Shown in pieces: positions 1 through 12,400 of a stretch of 64,000 bases of DNA. Positions within the stretch are counted from its first letter, which is position 1. Each line of letters starts with the position of its first letter. The notes below the pieces were generated by a model. That model did no database searches. It was not told the origin of the DNA and saw nothing but the letters and a program-made list of their open reading frames with translations. This DNA comes from Mytilus trossulus (lineage: Eukaryota; Mollusca; Bivalvia; Mytilida; Mytilidae). The stretch covers positions 15,795,862 through 15,859,861 of the forward strand of contig NC_086379.1 in assembly GCF_036588685.1 (NCBI RefSeq), given 5' to 3'. A program made the translations under genes and the position numbers.

Positions 1-2
1 TA

Positions 3-560
3 AGTAGCAACATTCCAGCAGCACCTGCATACGGGGTATATATCTCCCAATTGATACGATATTCCCGTGCTTGCATTTCCTATCATGATTTTCTTGATAG
101 AGGGTTACTGCTCACAAGGAAGCTATTAAACCAAGAGTTCCAAATGGTGAAGTTGAAATCATCCCTTCGTAAATTTTACGGACGCCATCACGAGTTGGTT
201 GACCGTTATGGAAAAACCGTTTCACAAATGATATCGGATATGTTCCTTACGTCGTAGCTACAATCCCCTTCCCTTTCATGAATTTGACCTACCGAATTAG
301 ACTATTTACCGGATTTGTAATCACATAAGCAACACGACGGGTGCCGCATGTGGAGCAGGATTTGCTTACCCTTCCGGAGCACCTGAGATCACCCCTAGTT
401 TTTGGTGGGGTTCGTGTTGTTTATTCTTTAGTTTTCTATGTTGTGTCATTTGTACTATTGTTTTTCTGTTTATCTTTTTCATTTTTAGCCATGGCGTTGT
501 CAGTTTGTTTTAGATTTACGAGTTTGACTGTCCCTTTGGTGTCTTTCGTCCCTCTTATAT
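3..560 (+). mobile_element. 3' end of a Naiad-type Penelope-like element: RT C-terminus plus 3' tail
   Basis: Positions 3-257 are an open frame entering from the window edge. It carries GVYISQLIRYSRAC and LRKFYGRHHELVDRYG and stops at 255-257; the same C-terminal block closes the RT copies at 7.6 kb and 47.1 kb. From 258 to 560 follows a non-coding tail ending near CCCTTTGGTGTCTTTCGTCC. That tail recurs alone at 4985-5192, 29742-29925 and 62668-62985, and divergently at 7500-7590 and 63385-63590, so it is the 3' tail of this element. The element is cut by the window edge, so activity cannot be judged. Family assignment rests on the fuller copy at 47-49 kb. Confidence 0.75.
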
Positions 561-591
561 ATCCCTCGTATATTAACTTTCTGCTAAAACA

Positions 592-915
592 CTAGTGACG
601 TTTTACAGTCTTAGTAGCTGCTGCATAATAAATACCGAATAAATTGAAAACCGTATACCCATATGCATTTCTACTAAGTTTGGGTAAATAGATAATTTCA
701 AATTTGAAATTGACTTGTTTGTCATAGATTCTGGTACCGAGATGACCGTGTGTGTCAAATTCGAGGTATAGATCTAAAAACGAGACAGAGGAATCAATGT
801 CTGTGGTTTCTTTAATTTCTAGGTCTGGGGAATATCTTAAAGGATCCATTTAGCAAAGTGTGGATTGTTAATGGTAAGAACATCATCACTAAATCTGAAA
901 TTAAATTACCTACCA
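592..915 (-). pseudogene. Penelope-like RT fragment
   Basis: The minus strand reads FRFSDDVLTINN, a degraded form of the RT catalytic region normally reading RYxDDxL. It is followed by FLDLYLEFDTHGHLGTRIYD, the block that follows it in all RT copies here. It is closely related to the fragment at 55,626-55,997. There is no start and both ends are broken. It lies head to head with the element at 3-560, so the two are separate insertions. Confidence 0.7.
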
Positions 916-1039
916 CTGCTGGTGGACGTTTCGTCCCAGAGGGTTTCACCAGCCAAGTAGTGAGCACATCGGTGAAGAAATGAATATCAATTAAAGGGTC
1001 ATTATGTTGGTTAAATATAATTTACTGTTACACACATTG

Positions 1040-1262
1040 GCCTTTTCCGAAAAACTAAGGATTTTCTTATTGCAGGAAAAGATTACCCTAGCCGTATTTG
1101 GCACAACTTTTTTGAATTTTTGTTCCTGAATGCTTTTCAAATTTGTTCTAATTTGGCTTTATAACGTATTTGATCTGATCGTCACTGATGAGTCTTGTGG
1201 AGACGAAACGCGCGTCTGTCGTATTGCATTATAATCCTGGTACCTGTAATAACTATTCTTTA
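1040..1262 (+). repeat. Dispersed hammerhead-bearing repeat (SINE/retrozyme-like)
   Basis: The unit runs from a region with TTTTCCGAAAAACTAAGG, through GGCTTTATAACG, into a hammerhead core, and ends with ATAATCCTGGTACC and a short TAACTATT tail. Other copies or pieces are at 36717-36800 (minus), 37690-37785 (plus), 43020-43260 (minus), 45090-45120, 45660-45690 and 46260-46390 (minus). Small elements with hammerheads (retrozymes) are known in bivalves. Assigning this repeat to them is inference. Confidence 0.6.
1181..1221 (+). ncRNA. Hammerhead ribozyme, type I, nearly intact
   Basis: Core CTGATGA (1185-1191), stem II GTC/GAC closing a 7-nt loop, GAAA (1205-1208), then a short stem III (ACG/CGT with a two-base loop) and the GTC cleavage triplet at 1214-1216. 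Stem I pairs GTCA before the core with TGTC after the cleavage site, with one T-T mismatch. The core is complete; the short and mismatched stem I makes activity uncertain. Confidence 0.6.
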
Positions 1263-1359
1263 AACTTTTTGGTTTTGACAAGTATTTGAAAGAACTCTGA
1301 ATCATATGCAAATAGGAGGAGATCGCCAAGGAGAGGCGCACAGTTACTTTTCTTTCTCA

Positions 1360-1640
1360 ATTTAAACTATATACCTAACAACAAAATTATTTTCAATCAC
1401 CTGTGTATACTATTATTGTATTTGGCGGATTTTTGTTTTTTTCTGATACTGTTTAACATTTCACAGCGGTGAAATACTGTTACTTTGAATATCCATACCT
1501 TATTTGATTGATGTTATATTTATATTTTTTCATATATCAAACGTATTTGTTCATTGTTATTACTTTTGCTAATATGTCTTTTGATTTATTTAAGCCATTT
1601 TAATTGATATTTTATATTGTGTCTCTCTATATTGTGATGT
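1360..1640 (+). repeat. Spacer block present inverted at 29,420-29,740
   Basis: Contains TTTCACAGCGGTGAAATACTG and a stretch on the TATACCTAACAAC side that reappears in reverse complement at 29,630-29,740, with weaker similarity continuing to 29,420. It therefore sits on the 3' side of gene A here and in the 5' flank of gene A there. No coding signal is seen. Confidence 0.6.
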
Positions 1641-1985
1641 TACGCTATTGTTGAAGATAACGGTGAAGGTATTGTATCATTAAAACGTTTAAACCGACTG
1701 CAATTTTTTGCATCTGTCCTACGTCAGGAATCTTATGATTAGTAGTTATTTTTAGTTGACGTGGTTCATAAGTATTACTCATTTTTCGTTTTTTATATAG
1801 ATTAGATTGTTGGTTTTCACGTTTGAATGGTTTTACACTTGTGATATTTTGGCACAAAATAACTTTATGTTCGGTGTGAGACAAGGCACCGTGTTGAAAA
1901 CCGTTCTTTGACCTATAATGGTTTACTTTTATAAATTGTGACTTGGAAGGAGAGTTGTATCATTGGCACTCATACCCCGTTTTCT
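1620..1985 (+). repeat. Dispersed repeat I
   Basis: Marked by TTTGAATGGTTTTACACT, GTTCGGTGTGAG, and a terminal GAGAGTTGTATCATTGGCACT. Related copies are at 27,680-27,890 and 31,870-32,160, with a short fragment at 34,360-34,445, all plus strand. No protein is encoded. This is a common type of bivalve dispersed repeat; its mobilisation class is not evident. Confidence 0.65.
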
Positions 1986-1999
1986 TATAACCAAATCAA

Positions 2000-2983
2000 A
2001 TAAGGCAGAAAACAACCGACGACGACAACTGAATTATGGGGCTCGAGAGTAGGGTGACATTGAGAATATATCAGGTTAAACATGTTTATCAGTGCAAAAT
2101 TAATTTTATATCTAGGACGACGGGGTTGCTTCAATTCATAACAAAAATGTTGAAAAAAAATTATTATTAAGATCGGCACAAACAACAATATGAAAGAATC
2201 AAACAATTAAGTAACTTTAAATCAAATATTTATTTATTGTCTTTTATAAATTGTTTTTTCTTCTTCTCTTTTCCCTCTCCAGTTTCTTTTTATGCTAAAC
2301 ATGTGATAACAGATTGTTACATGGTATTTTATATATCGACTTTTTTTTTTCTTGATCTGTATCCAGTTCCAGTTTGTTTTTGAAGCCTCGAAATGGAAAA
2401 ATGACAAATGGATAATGACATGTAAAAATTCATTATTTGTTATGGTAAATCGAGAAATCTTATTTGAATTACAGGTCAATGCTCCAAAGTAGTGTTGTCT
2501 TTATTCGTTTTATTCATAACTATACTGAAATAAATATTCTGATTGGCTTTTTATAGGCGGAACATGTCTTTGAGTAAAATCCGTATATTTTTTTCTTTCA
2601 AACAAATATTAAATTTCAAAGAAAAATTCAAAACAGAAAGTCCCTTGAAAATTACAAATTTTAAATTAAAATCTCAAACACATCAAACGAATGGAAAAAC
2701 AACTGTCATATTATGGACTGGGTGCAGGCTTTAGTAAGCATAACTTTCAGGTCTTAAATCAAGAATAGAAAAATGATTACACTAATTTTGACAAACAAAT
2801 CGGCTTTAAAAATATTTTCCTTCATAAACAAATCTATTGTGAACGGCTTTTTGGTTTTAATTATATCAAACAATGTCAAATAATTTCAGACTTAACATAG
2901 ACAAAATGGTAAACTAAACAATGTTTAGGATACATAAAAACATTTATATACAATTGTGCCAGTACTCTTTTTCCTAGAAGCTT
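2000..2983 (-). other. 3' untranslated and downstream region of gene A, conserved with gene B
   Basis: Aligns by eye along most of its length with 32,180-33,300 downstream of gene B and partly with 57,000-57,740 downstream of gene C. It includes a relic of dispersed repeat G at 2620-2770. The similarity shows that the duplicated unit reaches beyond the coding part. Short open frames here (for example 1985-2206 minus) are not kept between copies. Confidence 0.6.
2509..2514 (-). terminator. Candidate polyadenylation signal of gene A
   Basis: AATAAA on the minus strand, about 470 nt downstream of the ancestral stop of the last tail exon. The hexamer and its surroundings are kept at the matching places in gene B (32,695-32,700) and gene C (57,218-57,223), which supports it over chance in AT-rich DNA. 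Confidence 0.45.
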
Positions 2984-3107
2984 TTATCGTCTATCTCAGA
3001 TGCTATATGGTAAGTGGTATTGTCAAACCCTAAGTGGGTACCATGGTTGAAATGATCCGTACGATAAATGACTATATCTTTAACATCTTAATTTTTCTCC
3101 TGCTGAT

Positions 3108-3426
3108 CTACCTTTTAATAACTGGCGAGGATTCGATTCCAACTTCATCAATTTCATTGCAAACGTTCTTATCACCTTGTGCAACACTGAACCTTTTAAC
3201 TTCTGGTAAGATCCGGCTGTTCAATTCTTTTTCATATTTCGTAACACAGGGATCGAGAACAAAGTATTCGCCTTGCTCCTCGTCAGTATTGAAAGATTCG
3301 TTCGCATACATGCTAACGTTGTCTCCCTTGTTTACCCTGGATGGACTATTTTCAAGATGAGCAATCTCCATTACTTGGTCATCAGACTGTAGTCTTATTA
3401 GTAGGTCTCTCTTATTTTTCGGTGAT
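3108..3426 (-). CDS. Gene A tail exon 3 (terminal), truncated
   Basis: Acceptor TTTTACAG precedes ATCACCGAAAAA, entering in phase 2. Reads RSPKNKRDLL, then EEQGEYFVLDPCVTKY and LPEVKRFSV. The usual VYNEIDE motif is VCNEIDE here, so that Tyr is replaced by Cys. An in-frame TAG at 3108-3110 ends the protein after VIKR. Downstream, in a shifted frame, the ancestral end is still readable (GFDNTTYHIASE, stop at 2984-2986), so the original protein was longer. This is a lesion or a recent new terminus. Confidence 0.7.
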
Positions 3427-6400
3427 CTGTAAAAATGTTTGCGATATTCAAAATGTCAAAAAAGTTTATTATTTATTTTTGTAATTTTGACAGGTATCTA
3501 ACTAAGGACGAAAACGAATTTCAACTTTTAAAATTTAACGGCTTGTGTTTTTTCCCTTATTTCCAAGTTTAAACAATACCACATGATGAATTAAAACATA
3601 CATAAATATCCAATTATATCTATAATTAAAAGGTGATCTTTTATAAGTTGCTTTTATTTCAAAGTGACGTTAAATTATAGTTAAATTAAAGTTTTGAAAG
3701 ATAAAATAAGCGGATGTTAAAACGATGAATGACACATGAAACAAATTTAGTTTCAATGTTCTCTTATTTTTCATTCTCTATTGATAGTCGTAAAACAATA
3801 ATTCATATCTTTTATTAACAAAGTTTTACACACAATGCTATTAATAGAATTATTATTCAGTAAATTATTTCAGTATACATTTCTCCATTAGTTATTGTAA
3901 ACTAGTACTGGTTTAAATAACATAATTCAAACATCAGACATATTTCACCTATGATTATTACCGGGTCATAATTTATGACCAGAAGTTGTCTTCAAGTAAG
4001 TAGGAAACACATAACCCATAACGATTTTTTTTATCCGATTACTTAATTATCATGTTTTTATAATATTAATGTTGTAGAATATTATAAGATTATATTATGT
4101 GATATGATTTCTATGAGACAATTATTTCCCCTAAAACAAATGACCACGATATTAGCAACTATAGTTTAATGTAAGCTCTTCAGCAATAAACAAAGCCCAT
4201 ACCATAGACAGTTGTAAAAAACCAAGACATAACAAAGCGTAAAACAATTCAAAATAAATATTGCCATACCTTGGGGTTTCATATATGTTTTGTTCACCAT
4301 TGTAACGACATTTATCCTTAAACTCTTCTATTTCCTTCTGGCAAACGCCCTCCATATCTTCATCAATTTCATTATACACTCTCTTGTCACCCTGTGGAAC
4401 ACTGAACCTTTTGGTCTCTGGTAAGACCAGGCTGATCAAGTCTTTGTCATTTTTTGTAATGGAGGGATCGAGAACAAAATACTCGCCATGTACCTCGTCA
4501 GTATTTAAAGATTCGTTCGCAAACAGTTTTTGTGTTGTCAGTTTTTCCCTTTTCTTTTTCATTGATCTGTAAAATATGCATGTAATGATTAGGAATACGT
4601 AAACAGTTTTGTATATTGACTTTTATCATTTTGACAGGTATCTCACAAGGAACATAAACGAATAAGATAATTCAACTATAATGCTGTGAAACCTTATTTT
4701 AAAACTTTATGTCATACTGTTTGACGGAATTTTTGTGCGACTTTCAAAATTTTATGGCTAAATTTTTTGGTGGAATGCTTTTGTTTCTAAATTTTTGCAA
4801 GTTAATTTTTATAAAGAATAATATCACTAGATGAAAGCAATACATAAATAAATGTCCACTAATATTTATATTAAAAAAGGGATAGTTTCTAAATTGATTT
4901 TTCTTTCAATTTAAAAGTAACTTTTGGCCGTTTATAATTTAAAGAAAAAAAAGAAAGAAAATAAGTAGATTGGTGACAATGAAAGAGGGACGAAAGATAC
5001 CAAAGGGACAGTCAAAATCGTAAATCTAAAACAAACTGACAACGCCATGGCTAAAAATGAAAAAGACAAAAAACAATAGTACACATGACACAACATAGAA
5101 AACTAAAGAATAAACAACACGAACCCCACCAAAAACTAGGGGTGATCTCAGGTGCTCCGGAAGGGTAAGCAGATCCTGCTCCACATGCGGATGTTTGATA
5201 AGAAAAAATACTATTCAGATGATCTTCTGATAATTTATTCTCCGTAACACATTTATTTACTACAGCATTTTAATGCACAGCAACATTTTTGAAACATCAG
5301 TTTTAGGAAATTATTTCAGTTTACCTCTAAACACTGTTATTTGTATATAGATGCAAACTAGTATTTAACAGTCTTTGCTCTGACTTTGACATTCTGATTA
5401 GCTCTAAGAATTGCTTGAAACGTATGACAAGAATAATCCCCCTTAATGTTTTTGAAACTATAACAAATCGATAAACAATTCAAACGAAAAAATATGTATT
5501 GCCATACCCTAATGGGATTTCATATCCTGTCTGGTCACGATGGGAAGAACATTTATCTGTGACATTTTTGATTTTATCCTGGTAAACTCCCTCCATATCT
5601 GTCGAAGATTTGATTGTATCTTCATCAATTTCGTAGTAAACATTCTCATCATCCTCTGCACCACTACATCTTTTGATTTCTGGTAATTTCCGGTTGCGCA
5701 AGTCTTTGTCATATTGCGTTATTGTGGAATCGAGTACATACATGTAGTTCTCTCCTTGTTTCTCGTATGTATTTAAAGATTTGTTCTCAGAGATAACAAT
5801 GTATTCTCCCTTGTTTGTACTAGATGAACCACTTTCAAGATTTTTCATCTCTAGTCTTTGGTCGATAGACTGTTGTCTTCTCTGATTCTTCCTCTTCTTT
5901 TCCTTTGATCTGGGAAATAGAAAAAAAGATAAAAAAAGTAAAACCACAAAACACTGAACTCAGAGGAAAATTCAAAAGGAAAATTTCTTGATCAAATGGA
6001 AAAACCAAAAGCTCAAACACATTAAACGAATAGATAACAACTGTCATATTCCTGACTTTGTACAGACATTTTCTTATGTAGAAAAAGATGGATATATTAC
6101 ATTCAAACCGGTATTTAACTACGAGATCATACGAATGTTTTTAAGAAAATGTAAATTCTATACCACCCAACCTCATTTAAAACTTTAACGTTTGTATTAT
6201 TTGTCAAGGTTTTTAAAACAATACGAAATTCAACGCCCGACTATATTTACCAGCAGAAAGACTGGAAACAAATTCACTTTTCTGACTTAGTATAAGCCTT
6301 ATTTGTGGAAAATAGTCGGTTATATACTGGCTAAACCTCCCATGAATATCAAAATTGCTTAAAACCTGTTATATTGACAAAATTAGGTGAGCAACCCAAA

Positions 6401-9400
6401 CAGATGTGATCGAATAATGTGATGTTAGTTGGGATCCAGCAACTTAAACTGTGTTAACAAAAACACAGAATACAATAAAAGGTACTTACAATTCAAAGTA
6501 CTATATCAGAATGAATTTTGTAGCTAATACAGTATAAAAATAATAATGACAAAAACACGTTCTCAATAAAGTACAAACTAGGTAAATATCAGTACACAAG
6601 GGTATATAAAATGAAAACACACTTATAAAAACCTTAAAGCGTCCAATCGTACGTCTTGGCGCGCCGTTCAGTGAATACCATAAGCCAAGCACAAAACACA
6701 GATTATGCAATCAAAAACGCAAAATGTTGAAGCGAGACTGACATAAGCATGGAAAAACTAAAATAATCGACAAAGAGGCAAACATATACAACAGCCTATA
6801 AAACACTACATGGACAAAACCCCTGATCTTTTAGGAAGCACTCTTGTGTTATAAAAATAATTCAACTGTTTTAAAAACTTTGATTTTTCATATACATGTA
6901 CTAAGGATTATTCATTCCAGGAATAAATTACTAGTACTTTAGCTGTATTTGGCAAAACTTTATGGAATTTGGGGTCATTAATTCAATTAAAGTTTTACTG
7001 GTTTTTTTCAAGCGTCATTGGTGAGCTTTTGCAACACGAACCTCTCTTCTGGTATGCATTAGTTGTAATACCACCAGCTCTCAATACGGTTGCATACAAA
7101 TTACTTCTGAAAAATATCTCTTTGAATGGCAGTTGTAGGAAAATAATCCTACAAGTCATTGCAGTAAAAAAAATCTGGTTCATAAACATGTATCTGGATA
7201 TTTAAAAGTACCATTGTTTTATCATTTTGAGTTTCTATAGAACATTCTCAAATGTATACACTTGTATTATAAGTCTTTTTTACAAGTATGAAACTTATTA
7301 TTAAAATAGATCAAAATGTGTTTATAAATATTTTTAATGTATTGCATTTGTGTAATCACTGAATTCTCTTCAAAGTTCAGGCCAGTATTTCATATTACTC
7401 AGTATTACCCAATAAAACCCTGCCTTTACCCGTATTTCCTATTGGGCTGGGCAATACTCGTAAAACCTAGGATTTTGCCAAACCTGCTTGGTTACTTAAC
7501 ATGAACCCTCCCAAAAACCTTGGGTGATATCAATAGCTCTAGAAGGTTAAGCGGATCCTGCTCCGCAGGTGAGAAGCCTCGTTATTATGTCATTACAAAC
7601 ACAATAAATAGTATAATTCGGTTGGCCATAATCGTGAAAAGGGAACAAAATTGTAGTAACGACATAACGAACATATCCGATATCATCTGTGAAACGGATA
7701 TACCATAATGGTGAACCAACTCGTGGTAGCGTCCGTAAAATTTACGAAGGGACGATTTCAACTTCACCATCAAGGAAATCATGATAGAAAATATAAGCCC
7801 AGTGATATCGTATTGATTGGAAGATATATATTCCGAATGCAAGCGCTGCTGAAATATTGCTACATACGAAAAGTTTACTATTGTGAAGCTGAAATCATCT
7901 CTTTTGAAATAAAAAGTGATAACTCCTTGTGAGCAGCAACCCTCTATCAATGAAATCATGATAGAAAATACAAACCCAGGAATATCGTATCAATTGAAGA
8001 TATATATTCCGCACGCAAGCGCTGCTGAAATGTTGCAACATACGAAAAGTTCAATATTGAGAAGCTGAATTATCTCTTTTGCCGTAAAGTGTTGTTTCCA
8101 ACCTACCCTGTCAATTTCTAATTGTAAGTCAAAATATCAGGGAGACTTAACTGTATCTGTTGTATCCTTGATCTCTAGTTCGAAAAGATAGATGCGTTCA
8201 ACATAGTCACCAAATTTTTAATTATTTAGTGAGAGAACATCATCTTTATAGCGGAAAGTAAAATTAAGGATATTGTTAATTACTTTTCTTTCTTTTTATG
8301 AAATTTCCGTATGAAGTCATCTCTATAAGAATAAGCGAACAAGTCGGTAAGAAAATAAACACAATCGGTTCTCATGGGAATACCGAGAGTTTGTTGAAAA
8401 ACACGTCATCCAAACGTTGTCAATCAAGCAATCAATCGTCTTGATGATGTTAGTTTCAGAGAAATTTTTGTTCAAATCAGAGCGATTTTTTACAAAGTAG
8501 GATTTTCCCTGCTAAAGATAATGAAATTTTACTCATGCCAATTTTTTCTTAATTTGAAACAAAGATAAGTTCTGAACATTTTGTTGTAAAGTGCAAGTTA
8601 AACAAAGACTAGTAAATCAATGTTCGTTTTAATCCTGCAAAGTTCAATCCTGGTATCTATTGTAAGTTTATCTACCGGTTAGCGATACTTTATTATTACA
8701 AACTAAAATAAATTTACCTTCGTCTGCATACATAAATAATAGCCAGTATGATCAGAAATAATATGATTGTGCCTGTTATTCCTACTGATATACCAACTAT
8801 CGCTCCAACTTTGAAAATGCCTGAAACAGATAGAAACCATTAGTTAATAACATATGTGTATGCATACATGTATGCTAATATTCATGTGCGTATGCAATGT
8901 AATTTGGAGGAACAAATATTCAATTTACACTAAACCAAAGTAATAATTACTAACACGAATTGGCAGAAAAATAAGTGCAAATAATATCGATTTCTTTTTC
9001 ATAAATATTTGACATGCGCATTGAGTAATTGTTTATCTTTGACTCAAACCCAATGATATTGTACTACTCTAGGCTACCATGCGACAAATAGATGGACATT
9101 CCACTGATGAATATGCACAATTAATCATGAAAAGCTATTTGAACACGAAATTACAAAATGTCTTTTTCGTTTTTTTCTTCGATTTTATTATCGATTGGTT
9201 TTAATAAGCTTAAAATATTTTCATGCATAATTATCACCAATGTTAGTTCAACTTTTGGGCAGAGCTTACTTTTTAATTTGCATGAGGACAGTTTTCTTTA
9301 ATGTGTGTGTGGTAAGTATGATTGCCGTCATAATTATAATTGATTTCTAATTACCTGTCAATGTCCCCAAACAAATTTACAAAAAAATCAGTAAATGATA

Positions 9401-12400
9401 TGGGACGATTAGAGTAATTAAGAATAAAGCGTATTTATATGTACCGCGTTATAGCTAAGCATTTTGAAGTATCGGCTATTGTCATATTCCGATTTTGCAA
9501 ATAAACTTTGTTTTGTTTTGTTTTTGTTGTTAATGAATTTGATTGTACGGGCAGGGGGTAGACCTCATTAGGTGGAATATTTTTATAGTCCATAGCATTT
9601 TTCTGACTTAATTTGATTTTCTTATCAAACATCATAAGACGATATTGCAGCGTATATATAGGCTATTCAGTAGGTCATTAACCTTCATGGATTCCGACGA
9701 TGTACATTTCGTGTGTAATATGTTTTTGTGATTTGTTTAGAATATATGATATTATCCTTCACTTCATTACATGTATAAAATAAATTTGTTCAAGTCAAAA
9801 ACACCTTCTTTTTTCTGCCATTAGTTAAAAAACCCGGATGAATTCGCAGTTGCTCTAAAAAAAAAGCCAGGACAGTAATAAACACTGATTATTTGGAATA
9901 CATACAAGGAAATTGTGCTTCTTTGTTGATCAAAACATATAATAATATTTTTTCTAATAGGTTGGATATTCATGTAAAACTATCATAATTATGAATTAGA
10001 AGTTGATGGACCTTATCGAATGTTGTTTTTTTTTCGCTCAATAAAGCTCAAACTATACTAAATGAAATGGTTGGATTCACTCAAAAAACAACGATCCTAG
10101 TCGGACATTATAACTATTAGTGGTAGTAATAGCAAATCCTTCACAGTTTCAAACTTATCTTATCTAGGCGCGTTCAAAAGTAGGTCATGGTACAGAGACT
10201 GGTCAATTTTCAAAAACCACATTTATACATTACAGTTATTTCTGGTATTTAATTTGTTGTGGTGTTAGGTTGTTGGTTTTCTCACGTTTACCTTTTAAAT
10301 AGCAAACTATATTATTAATATGCATTCATTTTCTTTATATTACCCTTTTTATAGTTTTTTCTGTCTCTGTTCTTATAATTTCCTTCTGCATTTTCGTTTC
10401 TTTTCCATTCTTTGTTATCATCGTCTATGTTATCATTGACATTTTGAGAATCTACAAGAACAAAAAGATATTAACTGCTAATTCTCAAAATAGATGATAT
10501 ATTTTTATATATTTTATATAATAGTAAAATTAAGTATACACCATTTTTTCATTCAATGGTTAAAACCTGATTTATGTAAGGCTATTGATTCCTTTAAAAT
10601 TAGTTCTTTAATGCAGGTACAAAAAATATTTTAATTTTTAACCTCGGCAATTGCAATTTTGAATGAAAATACAAAAGTTAATTTGTAGCTATTATTTTTC
10701 TCTACTAATTATGAAACTTTGTTTTCGCTGACATATGCTGTGATGCATTCATCGCAGATAATTTTCCTGCATACCTCTTTGTGATCATTTTATTCCTTAA
10801 CTTCGTGTTTGCTATTTTGTTTTGTTATAAACTATTTACGTTTATTGAACATTAGTAAACTACTGTAGCTGAAATTTATAATATGTTATAAAGAGATTAT
10901 TTCACAGTAGATTATATATCATTTTTTTTCAGTGACGTCCCATATGAACGTACAATGAACAGACAATCTTTATTGCTTAATTCTTTTTTAACAGTCTGGG
11001 CATACAGAGAGAACATCTTACAATCTAACAAATAGTAAATTTTGGGGTGTTGGCAAATTCCTCATACCAGAATATAAAGCATTTATAAATAATATCGATT
11101 TCTTTTTCATAAATATTTGACATGCGTATTGAGTAATTGTTTATCTTTGACTCAAACCCAATGATATTGTACTACTCTAGGCTATCATGCGACAAATAGA
11201 TGGACATTCCACTGATGAATATGCACAATTAATCATGAAAAGCTATTTGAACACGAAATTACAAAATGTATGTTTCGGTTTTTCTTCGATTTTATTATCG
11301 ATTGGTTTTAATAAGCTTAAAATATTTTCATGCATAATTATCACCAATGTTAGTTCAACTTTTGGGCAGAGCTTACTTTTTAATTTGCATGAGGACAGTT
11401 TACTTTAATGTGTGTGTGGTAAGTATGATTGCTGTTATAATTAAAGTTGATTTCTAATTACCTATCAATGTCCCCAAACAAATTTACAAAAAAATCAGTG
11501 AATGATATGGGTCGATTAGAATAATTTAGAATAAAGCGTATTTATATGTGCCGCGTTATAGCTAGGCATTTTGAAGTATCGGCTATTGTCATATTCCGAT
11601 TTTACAAATAAACTTTTGTTTTTACTTTTCTGCACTGGCTAGAGGTATAGGGGGAGGGTTGAGATCTCACAAACATGTTTAACCCCTACTCATTTTTGCG
11701 CCTGTCCCAAGTCAGGAGCCTCTATTTGTTAAGGGGCCAGCTGAAGGACGCCTCCGGGTGCGGGAATTTATCGTTGCATTGAATACCTGTTGGTGACCTT
11801 CTGTTGGGTTTTTTTCTATGGTCGGGTTGTTGTCTCTTTGGCACATTCCCCATTTCCATTCTCAATTTAATTTATGAGATTTATATTAAAATTTGGTACT
11901 TTTAATATGCATAAAGTAAAATCTTTAAGCTCTTATTGCTTTTTAGTTAAGGAAATCAATAAGGTCAATGTACTGATTGAAAGTCATTCAACTACACCCC
12001 TTCCTACTCCACCCAATCTTACAAAAAATTAATCGGAAAAAAAGAAGATAAAAGTATATCAAAACGTTATAGATTTACGACAAATGAGATTTTTGCAACT
12101 GCAACTGTCATAAATAATACACTTTCTTAATCACAATTTCCAAACTGTAGCAATTTTAACATGTTTTTAAACGTTTGACAAAAAAATTACGGCTGGGCCT
12201 CTCTTTTATTTGCGAATTCAAATAAATGTATAGTGTATACATTTTTTAACTGGATCAAAACCCATAGCTGGAAACTGCATTACTGAAGTCCTCCCAAAAC
12301 ACCTATCTTTAGATGAACTGGTCTATGATAAGCGAGCAGGTTAAATCCCGCCAAGTCAAGTGCAATACATCAAGTCATATCTTTATATTACTGCTTCGGG

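Noticed and set aside
1985..2206. Minus frames here and at 32,179-32,418 that share some words
   Set aside because: They lie in the duplicated 3' flank; starts, lengths and indels differ, so the likeness reflects duplicated non-coding DNA.
3108..3371. Plus-strand frames opposite each tail exon (for example 3034-3360, 33,552-33,824, 35,305-35,568)
   Set aside because: They are antisense shadows of the tail exons; only the minus-strand frame has splice sites and motif conservation.
11187..11408. 73-residue frame in the tandem duplication
   Set aside because: The other unit (around 9081-9300) has indels that break it; no known motif and no codon-level conservation.
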